Shown here: piece by piece, positions 6,053 to 15,900 of the stretch | Layout of the letters: each line of letters opens with the position of its first letter | How positions within the stretch are numbered: position 1 is the first letter of the stretch | Assembly (NCBI GenBank): GCA_043818215.1 | Contig: JBDRGC010000022.1 | Location: 1 to 23,314 of the forward strand | Direction of reading: 5' to 3' | Source of the DNA: JBDRGC01 sp043818215 | Lineage (GTDB): Bacteria > Chloroflexota > Anaerolineae > Anaerolineales > UBA11858 | DNA length: 23,314 bases | The notes under the pieces: model-generated | Databases searched by the model: none | What the model was told of the DNA's origin: nothing | The model's input: only the letters and a program-made list of their open reading frames with translations | Position numbers and translations under genes: made by a program

Positions 6053-6867
6053 TGACCATTGAATACGACTCAGCTGCTGTGCGCTCACCAGCCATCAACG
6101 AACTGATCGAGATATGGCGTTATCGTGACTTGTTGAAATTGTTGGTTTCCAATAGCATCAAAACTCGCTATAAACGTTCAGTCCTAGGGATTGTTTGGAC
6201 GCTTCTAAACCCGCTGCTCAACACTTTAGTTTTGACTATCGCCCTTTCTCAGTTATTCCGTTTCGATGTCGCTAATTATCCGGTCTACATTTTGAGCGGA
6301 TTGTTGGTTTGGAATTTCTTTTCACAAACGAGTATATTCGCAACGAATCAATTGGTGTGGGGCAGCAGCCTTATAAAACGAATTTATATCCCGCGGACAG
6401 TATTTGCCGTATCTGTAGCTGGCAACGGTTTGGTTAACTTCTTTTTATCGTTGATACCTCTTTTTGTGGTGATGTTGTTTATGAGGCAGCCTTTCACGTT
6501 AGCTCTATTGTGGCTACCCGTGCCGATTTTTTTGTTGGCGGTGTTTACATTAGGTCTAACCTTGTTTATATCAACACTGGCAGTCTTTTTTGTCGATGTG
6601 GTTGATATGTACGGCATCTTATTATCAGCCTGGTTTTATCTAACTCCCATTATTTATCCGCTTGAGATCGTCCCTGAGCGATTTGCTCCCTTTATTAGAT
6701 TCAACCCTATAACCATAATGGTCGAGATGTTTCGCGCTCCGGTGTTTTTCGGCAATGCCCCATCTTTGTCGTTAATACTGCAAGCGACAGTCATAGCATT
6801 TGTGACCTTAATTGTAGGCTGGTTATTTTTTACACATAAATCCAATGAATTTGCTTACCGCATATAA
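6052..6867 (+). CDS. wzm: ABC-2 type polysaccharide exporter, membrane subunit (Wzm-like)
   Basis: A membrane protein of 271 residues with about six hydrophobic segments, the size and shape of Wzm/TagG permeases. The N-terminal cytoplasmic region (IEIWRYRDLLKLLVSNSIKT, then RYKRSVLGIVWTLLNPLLNT) is the classic ABC-2 signature of polysaccharide exporters. The C-terminal part contains SAWFYLTPIIYPLEIVPERF, also typical. It moves a completed lipid-linked glycan across the inner membrane with the ATPase encoded next. The GTG start at 6052 fits the beginning of homology. The end overlaps wzt by 23 bases, so the two subunits are translationally coupled. Base composition is more AT-rich than in the rfb genes. 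Confidence 0.92.
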   Translation: MTIEYDSAAVRSPAINELIEIWRYRDLLKLLVSNSIKTRYKRSVLGIVWTLLNPLLNTLVLTIALSQLFRFDVANYPVYILSGLLVWNFFSQTSIFATNQLVWGSSLIKRIYIPRTVFAVSVAGNGLVNFFLSLIPLFVVMLFMRQPFTLALLWLPVPIFLLAVFTLGLTLFISTLAVFFVDVVDMYGILLSAWFYLTPIIYPLEIVPERFAPFIRFNPITIMVEMFRAPVFFGNAPSLSLILQATVIAFVTLIVGWLFFTHKSNEFAYRI

Positions 6868-8140
6868 AAAAGACGCTGACATAATCGAGTTGAACAAACC
6901 AGTCATCCAATTGGATGGGGTGGGGGTACAGTATCGAACACCGCAAGAGCGGATACCTTCATTGAAGGAGTACGCTATTCAATGGGTTAAAGGAAATCTT
7001 TCCTATAAAAGCTTATGGGCATTGAGAGATATTTCGCTGAAAATTCACCCCGGCGAAGTGCTAGGAATCATTGGGCCAAATGGAGCCGGTAAAAGCACTT
7101 TACTCAAGGTTGTGGCGCGCGTGCTTATCCCTACCGAAGGACGAGTGAGAATCCGAGGCCGCATCTCGCCGCTGTTGGAATTGGGGGCCGGCTTTGACCC
7201 AGAGTTGACCGGCCGAGAAAATATCTATTTAAATGGGACAACCTTGGGATTTGCAAAGCAAAGCATCGATAATCGCTTTGACCGTATAGTCGATTTCGCG
7301 GGGTTGAAAGATTTTATCAATGCCCCTGTGCGGACATATTCCACCGGAATGGTAGCCCGGCTTGGCTTCTCGGTCGCAACCGATGTGCGCCCGGAGATAT
7401 TGATCGTTGATGAGATTCTAGGGGTAGGCGATGCTGAATTTCAAACCAAGTCCTTCGAACGCATTCAGAGCTTTCAGGCTGCCGGGACGACCATTTTATT
7501 GGTTACGCATGATTTAGGAAGAGTGACCGAGATGTGTTCGCGAGTTGTTTGGCTGGATCATGGCGAGCTGGTGATGAAAGGGGATGCCGATTCGGTGACA
7601 GCGCACTATCTTGGGCGCATTTCTCAGGCGGAGGAAGAACATCTCACTGAAGTCCAACAAACGGCTGCGGCTACAGATGACGCTGATCGCTGGGGAAGTC
7701 GCCGCATCGAAATCACTGGCGTGCGTTTGACTGATGCGAATAATGGCCCTCGCTCTGTCTTCCACACAGGAGAGCGTTTGCAGATTCACATAGAGTATCT
7801 GGCACACGAAGCTATTTCATCGCCAATATTTGGTGTTGCTATTTTCCATAACGACGGTCTGCATATAACCGGTCCGAATACGCGTTTTGCCGAACAAAAA
7901 TTACCTACACTCAAAGGCCGCGGCACAGTGGTGTACACGATTCCGTCCTTGCCTTTGCTGGATGGGAAATACCATATCACGGTGGCTGTTACCGATTGGA
8001 ATGATACTGAGATTTTCGATTATCACAATCGCCTGTATCCATTTCGGGTGGATAATTACGATGCACAAAATATACAAGAACGATATGGCCTGATGGCGAT
8101 TGGCGGGGACTGGCATTTTTTGGGAGAAGATTTTGACTGA
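6845..8140 (+). CDS. wzt: ABC exporter ATPase with C-terminal glycan-recognition-type domain (Wzt-like)
   Basis: A protein of 431 residues with an ABC ATPase followed by a beta-rich extension. The Walker A motif GPNGAGKST is at 77-85, the Q-loop region ISPLLELGAGFDPELTGREN at 107-126, the shortened signature YSTGM at 165-169 (normal for Wzt/TagH), Walker B ILIVDE at 185-190 and the switch His222. Residues from about 285 (RRIEITGVRLTD) to the end match the layout of the Wzt C-terminal carbohydrate-binding domain, which in studied systems recognises the capped end of the glycan before export. Its presence suggests that the exported polymer carries a terminal modification. It forms a complex with the upstream Wzm. 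The next gene starts one base after its stop. Confidence 0.93.
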   Translation: MNLLTAYKKDADIIELNKPVIQLDGVGVQYRTPQERIPSLKEYAIQWVKGNLSYKSLWALRDISLKIHPGEVLGIIGPNGAGKSTLLKVVARVLIPTEGRVRIRGRISPLLELGAGFDPELTGRENIYLNGTTLGFAKQSIDNRFDRIVDFAGLKDFINAPVRTYSTGMVARLGFSVATDVRPEILIVDEILGVGDAEFQTKSFERIQSFQAAGTTILLVTHDLGRVTEMCSRVVWLDHGELVMKGDADSVTAHYLGRISQAEEEHLTEVQQTAAATDDADRWGSRRIEITGVRLTDANNGPRSVFHTGERLQIHIEYLAHEAISSPIFGVAIFHNDGLHITGPNTRFAEQKLPTLKGRGTVVYTIPSLPLLDGKYHITVAVTDWNDTEIFDYHNRLYPFRVDNYDAQNIQERYGLMAIGGDWHFLGEDFD

Positions 8141-8141
8141 A

Positions 8142-9560
8142 ATGCGTCTGGTAGTTTATACAACAGTTCCTTGGGAACATGCGCTTGCGATGTTGCGGTA
8201 TCGTGCGCCTGCTGACGCGTTGGGTTGGGATGTGTTTCCAGGAAAAGATGGTGCGAATGATGTACACCCGGAACGCGTGGCAGATGCGGATGTAGTGCTT
8301 ATTCAACGGGATTTCCCCCGCTTTTTCGAATCTTATCTGGATGTAATGGAACAGGCGCGTCGCCTGGGCCGGTTACTCGTGTATGATCTGGACGATTTGC
8401 TTCTAGCTTTGCCCGTTGAACACCCCAATCGCCAAGATTATTTTGATTCCCTGGGCGGTATGTTGCACGCTATGCTAGAGGCAGATGTCCTTGTTCTTTC
8501 TACGCCGCTGTTAGCAGATATATTCCGTCCTTTGAATCCTCGGGGGCGGGTATGGCCTACCGCGTTGCCGGAAGCTTACTGGCAGGTGCGCCTTCCACAG
8601 GAACGCGCAGCTGACGCTCCCCTTGTGATTGGATACATGGGGGGCAGCACCCATTTGCCCGACGTGGAAATGATTGTTCCGTTGTTGGCGCGCCTGCTAG
8701 ATGATTACCCGCAGATGGAATTGCATTTTTGGGGTGCTGCGCCCCCCGATAGTTTGCGCATTTGCTCACGGGTGCGGCACTGCCTCCCAGAAAAAAATTC
8801 TTATGCTGGATTTGTATCATCTTTTGAACAGGCAATTGCGGATGTGTGGATCGCTCCGCTGCGCCCGACTCTTTTCAATCGTTGTAAGAGTTCTATCAAG
8901 TTCTGGGAATATAGCGCGATTGGCGGTGTGGGAGTGTATAGCCGCCTGGAGCCTTATCAGGGAGTTGTGCGCGATGGAGAAAATGGTTTGCTGGCAGCAT
9001 CGTTGGATGAATGGGATACAGCTTTGCGCCGCTTGGTGAACGATTCAGCTTTGCGCTTGCGTCTAGCGTGTAATGCCCAGGCTACTTTACAGGATAGCGG
9101 TTGGCTGCGGCAACATCTGGACGCTTGGGAAGCCATCTTGCGCGCCCCCCAGCCCGTTACCACCGCAATGAATGTTACCCAACAAACCCTGGCGCGTTTG
9201 TCTGAGCAGGTGCAGCATCGTTCGGATGGACATCATCTTGAAACGCTGGAACTCTTGGCAGCAGTGAGCGGCCGCGACGCACAAATTGCTAATCGCGATG
9301 TTCAGCTTGCTAACCGCAACGCGCAGATTGCTGATCACGATGTTCAGCTTGCTGACCGCAACGCTCAAATACAAATTCTTACTCATCGCAGCAACCAGTT
9401 AGACGAGGTTTTTCAGAGTCGTTCATGGCGTGCATTACAACGCTTACAGAAATTGCGCCGTTTCGATTTTTCGCCGTTGCCGTCGTTTGAATCATTCATG
9501 TTGCCGTATGCAACACATCAACCTTCTTCTTCCTCCGAAGACCCACCTGTATCTACGTAA
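8142..9560 (+). CDS. GT4-like glycosyltransferase with heptad-repeat coiled-coil tail
   Basis: A protein of 472 residues. The N-terminal half has DVVLIQRDFPR (50-60) and LLVYDLDDLL (78-87), features of a GT4-like family found in surface glycan clusters of Chloroflexota and cyanobacteria. The C-terminal GT-B domain holds VIGYMGGSTHLPD and NRCKSSIKFWEYSAIGGVGV, where the acceptor or nucleotide-sugar site is expected, then ENGLLA. Residues 379-413 are five heptads (DAQIANR, DVQLANR, NAQIADH, DVQLADR, NAQIQIL), a predicted coiled coil, followed by FQSRSWRALQRLQKLRR, a basic segment often ending such proteins. The start is ATG 8142, one base after the wzt stop; a TTG at 8100 lies inside wzt. Donor and acceptor cannot be told. 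Confidence 0.82.
   Translation: MRLVVYTTVPWEHALAMLRYRAPADALGWDVFPGKDGANDVHPERVADADVVLIQRDFPRFFESYLDVMEQARRLGRLLVYDLDDLLLALPVEHPNRQDYFDSLGGMLHAMLEADVLVLSTPLLADIFRPLNPRGRVWPTALPEAYWQVRLPQERAADAPLVIGYMGGSTHLPDVEMIVPLLARLLDDYPQMELHFWGAAPPDSLRICSRVRHCLPEKNSYAGFVSSFEQAIADVWIAPLRPTLFNRCKSSIKFWEYSAIGGVGVYSRLEPYQGVVRDGENGLLAASLDEWDTALRRLVNDSALRLRLACNAQATLQDSGWLRQHLDAWEAILRAPQPVTTAMNVTQQTLARLSEQVQHRSDGHHLETLELLAAVSGRDAQIANRDVQLANRNAQIADHDVQLADRNAQIQILTHRSNQLDEVFQSRSWRALQRLQKLRRFDFSPLPSFESFMLPYATHQPSSSSEDPPVST
9276..9380 (+). repeat. in-frame 21/42-bp repeat encoding coiled-coil heptads
   Basis: Five 21-bp units in register with the codons encode alternating NAQIA and DVQLA heptads. Pairs of units form a 42-bp repeat, with GATGTTCAGCTTGCT occurring at 9297 and again at 9339. 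The close DNA identity points to recent tandem duplication, so heptad number may vary between strains. Confidence 0.8.
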
Positions 9561-9781
9561 CTGGCATTATTTAGCATTGAAGCGTTCAAATAAAGCTTGA
9601 TTTATGCCTGAAACTATCTTTATCTGACGTACCGAGGGGATGCGATCGTTGTTAGTTGCTTTTGCGCTTGGCCCCAGCTTGGCCCCACATGGTAGCCGGA
9701 GAAGGCAATGGATGCAACGGTTGCTGGGAAAGAAAGAAACGTAGCGCGTGGTTACACAATCTATTTCGAGAGAGTGAATTT
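9561..9781 (+). other. gap between glycosyltransferase and methyltransferase genes
   Basis: There is no convincing gene in these 221 bases, although the frame of the next gene is open back to about 9656. CTTGGCCCCA occurs twice with an 11-base period (9667-9676 and 9678-9687). A GA-rich stretch just before 9782 can serve as ribosome binding site for the methyltransferase. No terminator is evident. Confidence 0.5.
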
Positions 9782-10981
9782 ATGAACCTTTATGATATCC
9801 TTGCCTGCCCTATTTGTAAAACCGGTGTTGAACTAGTGGATTCCCATTTGTCGTGTATCGAATGTAAACGCGAATATCCTATTGTGAATGGTGTTCCCAT
9901 TATGATGCTGGATTGGAATGAGACAGATGTTCAGCATGAGCGGGAATTAATTGTAAGAGATGAATATAACCCCTGGATAGAACGGATGATTATGCAATCT
10001 TTGACTGACAACCAGGTTGTGGTAGATGCTGGCAGTGGGAATATGCTCCTGGACGATCCGTGTGTCATACGTATGGATGTTAAGTTGACACCCCACGTGG
10101 ATGTAGTTGGAGATTTGCACGCTTTTCCTTTCAAGTCGTCCAGTGTGGACTTTGTCTTTGCATTAGCCGTATTCGAACACTTGAGGCAGCCCTTTATTGC
10201 TGCTGAAGAAATCTATCGGGCGTTAAAACCAGGTGGTTATGTTTATGCGGAATGTAATTTTGTTTACGCTTATCATGGTTATCCGCATCATTACTTTAAT
10301 GCTTCAATCCAGGGTTTGCAACAATTATTCGCGCAATTCAAAGAATTGAGAGTAGGGGTTGCTCCCTATCAAATGCCTTCATTTACACTTGAAAATGTCT
10401 TGGGAACCTATCAAGCCTTTTTTAAGGCCTCTAACCTTACGGAACTTATGTTTGTGTGGATGTTGAATAGCTTGCTACAATTCCCACTACGGCATTACGA
10501 TAGCAAATTCACCAGCGATACAGCCTTTAGAATCGCTGCAGGGGATTATTTTATGGGTAGCAAACAACCAAATGGAAATGACACAATCATTCCCCCGGTT
10601 ATTCTCGATATTTATTCCCGTGTTCCAGAGTTACAGACCAGGTATCCTGATCCTGTCAATCTGGTCTCTCCGGACAACTTGATGACCTGGGCAAAAACAG
10701 AAGGGACCGAGTTGTACCCCGATATAGCTAAATACTTTTCTGAGTTGCAGCCATTTATCAAGTATACCAACCCAGCACGCTCAAGCGAGCGTAAGATACA
10801 GTATCGGCCTGATATCCTTCATCCAGATAGTCAGCAACACATTGGAGGAGGAGATGGTGACGCGCATCCTTTGATCAAAGTATTTTGTATGTTATTTGAG
10901 AAGTTGATCGCAAAAATAAAAACTGAAGGACTACTTGGTTTTATCAAGAGAACGTTGATTTATCTGCGACGAGATAAGTAA
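9782..10981 (+). CDS. class I SAM-dependent methyltransferase with Trm112-like zinc-binding N terminus
   Basis: A protein of 399 residues. The first 42 residues form a small zinc-ribbon domain with Cys9, Cys12, Cys25 and Cys28 (CPIC and CIEC) ending YPIVNGVPIMM, the hallmark of Trm112p-like domains fused to bacterial methyltransferases. The SAM-binding domain follows, with VVVDAGSGN (79-87), MDVKLTPHVDVVGDLHAFPF (98-117), a methyltransferase-type core VDFVFALAVFEHL (122-134) and ALKPGGYVYAE (147-157). The rest, to 399, has no motif I can name. In an ABC-exporter glycan cluster it probably methylates a sugar, possibly as the terminal cap read by the Wzt C-terminal domain; that role is inference. 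The start is ATG 9782, where the zinc domain begins, after GAGAGAG. Confidence 0.8.
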   Translation: MNLYDILACPICKTGVELVDSHLSCIECKREYPIVNGVPIMMLDWNETDVQHERELIVRDEYNPWIERMIMQSLTDNQVVVDAGSGNMLLDDPCVIRMDVKLTPHVDVVGDLHAFPFKSSSVDFVFALAVFEHLRQPFIAAEEIYRALKPGGYVYAECNFVYAYHGYPHHYFNASIQGLQQLFAQFKELRVGVAPYQMPSFTLENVLGTYQAFFKASNLTELMFVWMLNSLLQFPLRHYDSKFTSDTAFRIAAGDYFMGSKQPNGNDTIIPPVILDIYSRVPELQTRYPDPVNLVSPDNLMTWAKTEGTELYPDIAKYFSELQPFIKYTNPARSSERKIQYRPDILHPDSQQHIGGGDGDAHPLIKVFCMLFEKLIAKIKTEGLLGFIKRTLIYLRRDK

Positions 10982-11000
10982 AAATGAATGTGAAGCTGGC

Positions 11001-11520
11001 TTGTTGGAACGTCAGCCTGCACAGCCGTTGACCCCGCCCGAAAGTGAGCTGATCCATACACTGGGATTGTTGGTTTCGGTAGTTATTGTGGGGTATAACA
11101 GCCATGAGTGGCTGGATGATTGTACTTCATCTTTACTTGCTCAAATACACCAACCCATTGAAATTATCTTGATCGACAATGGCTCATAAGACGAGACGCT
11201 CCCCTGGGTGCATACCCATTACCCAGATGTCCTTCCTCATCGAATCGAGTCGGCAATTTCATTATCAGCCGCTATCAACGCGGGGGTGCGGATGGCCTCA
11301 GGGGAATACTTTCTGATTTTGAACCCGGAATGGAGTTATCGGTCTCGCCTGCTTGGTTATAAAGTGTGGGCTGCTCCCCAAGCGATAGTTTATCATGCTT
11401 TTGGGGCGCGCATTCCTAGCAGCGAAGAAGGGGAACTATCGCCGTGTAATTTCTGACGAGCAAATCTTTGCTCCGCAGCGTAATATGCTAATGCCGTTCG
11501 TATGTCACTACCTGCCGTTG
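11001..11520 (+). pseudogene. decayed GT2 family glycosyltransferase
   Basis: The translation VSVVIVGYNSHEWLDDCTSS, then IEIILIDNGS, is the N-terminal nucleotide-sugar-binding start of a GT2 enzyme. Three lesions follow. An in-frame TAA at 11187-11189 splits DNGS from DETLPWV. Near 11331 the sequence jumps from YFLILNPE straight to WSYRSRLLGYKVW, losing the stretch between the LNPD motif and the C-terminal catalytic helix, probably 100 or more residues by comparison with intact GT2 enzymes. At a GGGG run (11430-11433) the frame shifts, after which NYRRVISDEQ and QRNMLMPFVCHYLPL continue in the next frame. That frame is open into the next GT4 gene. The gene cannot make a working enzyme. Confidence 0.82.
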
Positions 11521-11544
11521 ATGTGTGAGAAAAGGACACACCTC

Positions 11545-12927
11545 ATGCCTGAATTCGACCCGCAAAACCGCTCTCCGCATTTGCTCATCGTTAGTCATGA
11601 TGTGGTGGATAAGATGATGGCTGGCCCAGGGATGCGCTACCTGGAGATGGCGCGCGTTCTGAAAGATGAAATTGATGTTACCCTGGCTGTTCCCGCACAG
11701 ACATCCTTAGATATTACTGGCCTGAACATCGTTGTCTACCAGGAAGCGCAGCCCGGTACATTGCAAGTGTTGGTGGAGAACAGTGATATAGTGTTGGTTT
11801 CCGGCTACATGGTGGAGAAATTTCCTTTTTTGGAAACCACGTCTACCCGTCTGGTAGTGGATTTATATGCCCCGTTCATCTTGGAAAATCTACATTATTA
11901 TCTGGATGAGCCAATGAATTATCAACAGGCGGTGAATTCACAAGCTGTGGCCATTACCAATTGCTTGCTTAAAATTGGTGATTTCTTCATGTGTGGTAAT
12001 TCGCGTCAACGCGATTTGTGGTTAGGAGCGCTGACCGCCAACGGGCGGGTTAATCCACTGACATTTGCCGATGACAGCCGATTGCAAAAGTTGATTGACG
12101 TGGTCGGGATTGGCTTTCCAGCGCGACAGCCGCGGCATGAACAAGCAATGATGCGTGATGCACACCCTTTGGTGCCTGGAGACGCTCGCATCGTGTTATG
12201 GGGCGGCGGCATCTGGAATTGGCTCGACCCCTTGACGCTAGTACAAGCCTGGCCCCAGGTGGTGGCGCGGCACCCCGAAGCACGGCTGGTGTTTTTGGGG
12301 ACACGTCATCCCAACCCGGATGTACCGTATCATGAAATGGTAGATAAAACGATTGCGCTAGCTGAACAGATCGGCGAGAAAGATAAGACGATTATTTTCA
12401 TCGAATGGTTGGCTTATATGGAGCGCGAGTCGCTATTGTTAGAAGCTGATGTGGGTGTGATGTTGCATCCTATTCACATAGAGACGCGGTATTCGGCGCG
12501 TACGCGGGTGCTGGATTATCTGTGGGCGCGCTTACCAGTGCTGATCACTGAGGGGGACGTAACCAGTGAGTGGGTTGCACGGTATGGCCTGGGGCGGGTT
12601 GTTCCGGAAGGCAACTCGGATAGTGTGGCCGCTGCATTGAACGAAATTTTAGATCAGCCCAAAGCAGCTTTCGCACAAGCTTTTGAACCGTTGATGCAGC
12701 GTTTTTCCTGGCCCGTTGTAGTGCAACCGTTGTTGCGTTACTGTCGTGAAGGGGAGTATGCGCCTGACCGCCTGAATCGCCGCTCCCCTGATGTAACAAC
12801 ATCTATCTCTTCACCACTTATCCGCAGTTGGTTGGCGCGCTCTGTTTACATAATGCGCACCGAAGGTATGCAAGCATTATTACAACGGGCTTGGCGTTAT
12901 TTTCAGTGGCGCGTAGCAAGGTTGTAA
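11545..12927 (+). CDS. GT4-like glycosyltransferase
   Basis: A GT-B fold transferase of 460 residues. The N-terminal domain has LLIVSHDVVDKMMAGPGMRY and LEMARVL, the start typical of a GT4-like family in Chloroflexota surface glycan clusters. The C-terminal Rossmann domain has RIVLWGGGIWNWLDPLTLVQ, ARLVFLGTRHP, then ETRYSARTRVLDYLWARLPV from residue 313 and ITEGD, in the place where GT4 enzymes bind the nucleotide sugar. The classic E-x7-E pair is not seen in its usual form. ATG 11545 is chosen because GAGAAAAGGA lies at good spacing and the family homology starts soon after. The frame continues upstream into the GT2 pseudogene without a stop, so a longer fused protein is formally possible. 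Donor sugar unknown. Confidence 0.82.
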   Translation: MPEFDPQNRSPHLLIVSHDVVDKMMAGPGMRYLEMARVLKDEIDVTLAVPAQTSLDITGLNIVVYQEAQPGTLQVLVENSDIVLVSGYMVEKFPFLETTSTRLVVDLYAPFILENLHYYLDEPMNYQQAVNSQAVAITNCLLKIGDFFMCGNSRQRDLWLGALTANGRVNPLTFADDSRLQKLIDVVGIGFPARQPRHEQAMMRDAHPLVPGDARIVLWGGGIWNWLDPLTLVQAWPQVVARHPEARLVFLGTRHPNPDVPYHEMVDKTIALAEQIGEKDKTIIFIEWLAYMERESLLLEADVGVMLHPIHIETRYSARTRVLDYLWARLPVLITEGDVTSEWVARYGLGRVVPEGNSDSVAAALNEILDQPKAAFAQAFEPLMQRFSWPVVVQPLLRYCREGEYAPDRLNRRSPDVTTSISSPLIRSWLARSVYIMRTEGMQALLQRAWRYFQWRVARL

Positions 12928-12992
12928 AAAGCAAGTAGACAGTACGGTAATAATATGGACAGTTGAACCGTGTTTGTAAGGGAGAATGATTG

Positions 12993-15900
12993 ATGCGAGG
13001 AATTTTACTTTCTATTCGTTATGCGCTCGTACCTGCTGGCAGTCGTCGTGAGAAGGTTTACCATACATTACGCGTGTTATTACTGGTGACACGTTTGTAT
13101 GGCGTTGGCGTTATGGTGACTCAACTTAAAAGTACAATCCAAATGTATTGGCGACGTAGTATGAAAGGGGGATCATTTTCACAGGCCAACTACAATTATC
13201 AGGTTTGGATTGGTAAGAATGAGCCAACCAAGCGAGAGTTACAAAATCAGCATTGGCAGATTGATCAATTTGCATATCGACCGTTAATTAGTTTTATCAC
13301 ACCTGTGTATAATCCTGGTATAGATGTTTTGCGCGATACATTGAATGCCGTACTGGCGCAAACGTATCATAAGTGGGTATTTTGTCTGGCGAACGCTTCA
13401 TCGAACCCTAAAATTGCGGCCTTGTTGGATGAATTCTCTGCCCACGATGAACGAATCCGAGTTGTACACTTGCCCGAAAACCTGGGAATCTCTGGGAATA
13501 CCAATCAGGCTTTGAAGCTTGCAAACGGTGATTTTATTGCATTGCTTGACCATGACGACCTGGTATCGCCGGAAATGCTTTATCAGGTTGTTAATGTGTT
13601 GAACGAAAAGTCTGACTTGGATGTCGTTTATTTCGATGAGGATAAAATTTCGGAAGATGGATTGGAGCGGAGTGATCCCTGGTTCAAACCTTCACGTTGG
13701 TCGCCAGATTTATTGCTTTCAACCAATTATCTGATGCACTCAGTTATCCGCCGGCAGTTAGTGCTCGATTTAAATGGCTTTGATACAAAAATGGATGGCG
13801 CCCAAGATTGGGATTTGGCCTTGCGATTGATTGAGCGCACCCGTAAAATTCATCATATTCCAAAGGTGTTCTATCATTGGCGTAGGGTTGCGGGGTCAGC
13901 TGCACGCGATGCAAATGCCAAACCCTGGGCCTTTACGGCGCAAGAGCATTGTATTCGGACGCACTTACAGCGTTTGGGTATCGAGGGCGCTCAGGTTTCC
14001 TTTCCAAGACTTGGCACACTGCGTATTCTCTGGCCCACGCAAAATGTCCAAGTTGCAATCATCATCCCAACCAAAGATAATCTCGAAATTTTACAGGCTT
14101 GCCTTGACTCGATTTTCGAAAAAACCACTTACCTAAATTACGAAGTGATTTTAGTAGATAACCAAAGTGATGATCCAGATGTGGAGGTTTATTATCAGAA
14201 ACTCGAGCAGCATCCTCGTGTTCGTTTGTTATATTATCCGCACCCTTACAATTACCACGCCATCAACAATTGGGCAGCGTATCAGGTTGATGCAGATGTA
14301 CTGGTTTTTCTGAACAATGATACGGAGGTTATCGATCCAGCCTGGCTTGATGATTTGGTTGGATGGGCATTGCGCCCTGAAGTAGGCGTAGTTGGGGCGA
14401 AATTACTACGACCTAACGGTAAAATTCAACATGCGGGGATGATTGTCGGTCTGATGGGACACGCTAGTCATATTTTCGAAGATTGCGACGATCATGTGTA
14501 TACACATTTTGGTTCTGTCGACTGGTATCGTGACTATCAAGCGGTGACGGGAGCGTGTATGGCTGTTCGTCGCAATATATTCGAAGAATTGCAAGGATTT
14601 GACGAGACTTATATTGTAGGCTATGGTGATATTGATTTCTGTTTGCGCTCCATTGATGCCGGGTATCGCGTGGTATATACGCCTTTTGCTGTTTTATTGC
14701 ACTACGAAGGAGGCACGCGCGGCCTGACGCTGCCCCCTAGTGATGTTTTGCGGGCTTCAGTGAAAATGTTTCCTGCGATGGAACAAGGCGATGGATATTT
14801 CAATCCTAATTTATCTTATTCATCGCGACAGCCTGTGGTCAGGCATTTACAGGAAGAACCGCGTGGTGAGCGATTGGTACGCATTATGCGAGAATTTGGC
14901 TTGATTGGCGCAGGTATGGGGATGACCGAATGGCAGGATACTTTGCTATCTATTCCTTCACAAATTCTTAGTGTCGATGTGCCACGCAACTTAATCCGAG
15001 GACAATCCTTTTCCAGATTATTAATTGTCACGCACGAATTAACGCGCAGTGGCGCGCCGATTATTCTATGGATGTTAGCAAAATATCTTAAGCAGCACGG
15101 TCATGCTGTGCAGGTGATTTCTCCAACGGATGGCCCTTTGAAAGATGATTTTCTCCAACAAGATATTCCTGTCACGGTTGTGCCGCGTTTGTTAGAAGAT
15201 GCGCGTGTTTCCATTCCGTTTTTGGACGACATACAGATGGTGCTCTGCAATACTATCCTTACCTGGCGGGTGGTTTACGCCGCGCGTGCCTTTGCTCGTC
15301 CATGTTTATGGTGGGTACACGAGTCCGATTTTGGTGTGAAGTTGGCAGCAAAAAATCGCTCCATTGGACGAGCCTTCGAAGCGGCTACCCAGGTTGTTTT
15401 CCCATCTAGAACTACAAAATTACAATACCAACAATTTTCTCGCTATAATAATCTCTCGGCTTTATTAACTGGCTTTGATGTTAATACCACAATTACAGTT
15501 GATGAGCCTTTGTTTGAACGTAATGACCATGACCTGCATTTAGTCTGTGTTGCTACTCTTGAACCTCGCAAGGGGCAAGACATTTTGCTCGATGCAATGG
15601 CTGATCTACCGGCAGATGTTGCGGCTCATACACATTGCTATCTCATTGGGCGTACTAATATTGATACCGTGTTTTCCTATAAAATTCGTTGGCGTTCATG
15701 GTGGATGAAAAATATTCATCTTATTGGCGAATTACCTAATGACCGCGTAAAACAATATTTGCGGCAGGCCTGTGTGTTTGTGTTGTCTTCGCGTGATGAA
15801 GCCCTGCCGCTGGCTCTCATTGAAGCTATGGCTTTAAGAAAACCAATCATTTCAACTGATGCCGGCGGCATTTCAGAAATTATCCGCTCGGGGCAAAATG

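Noticed and set aside
9656..9781. N-terminal extension of the methyltransferase
   Set aside because: The zinc-binding domain begins at ATG 9782, after a GA-rich ribosome binding site; the upstream codons look non-coding.
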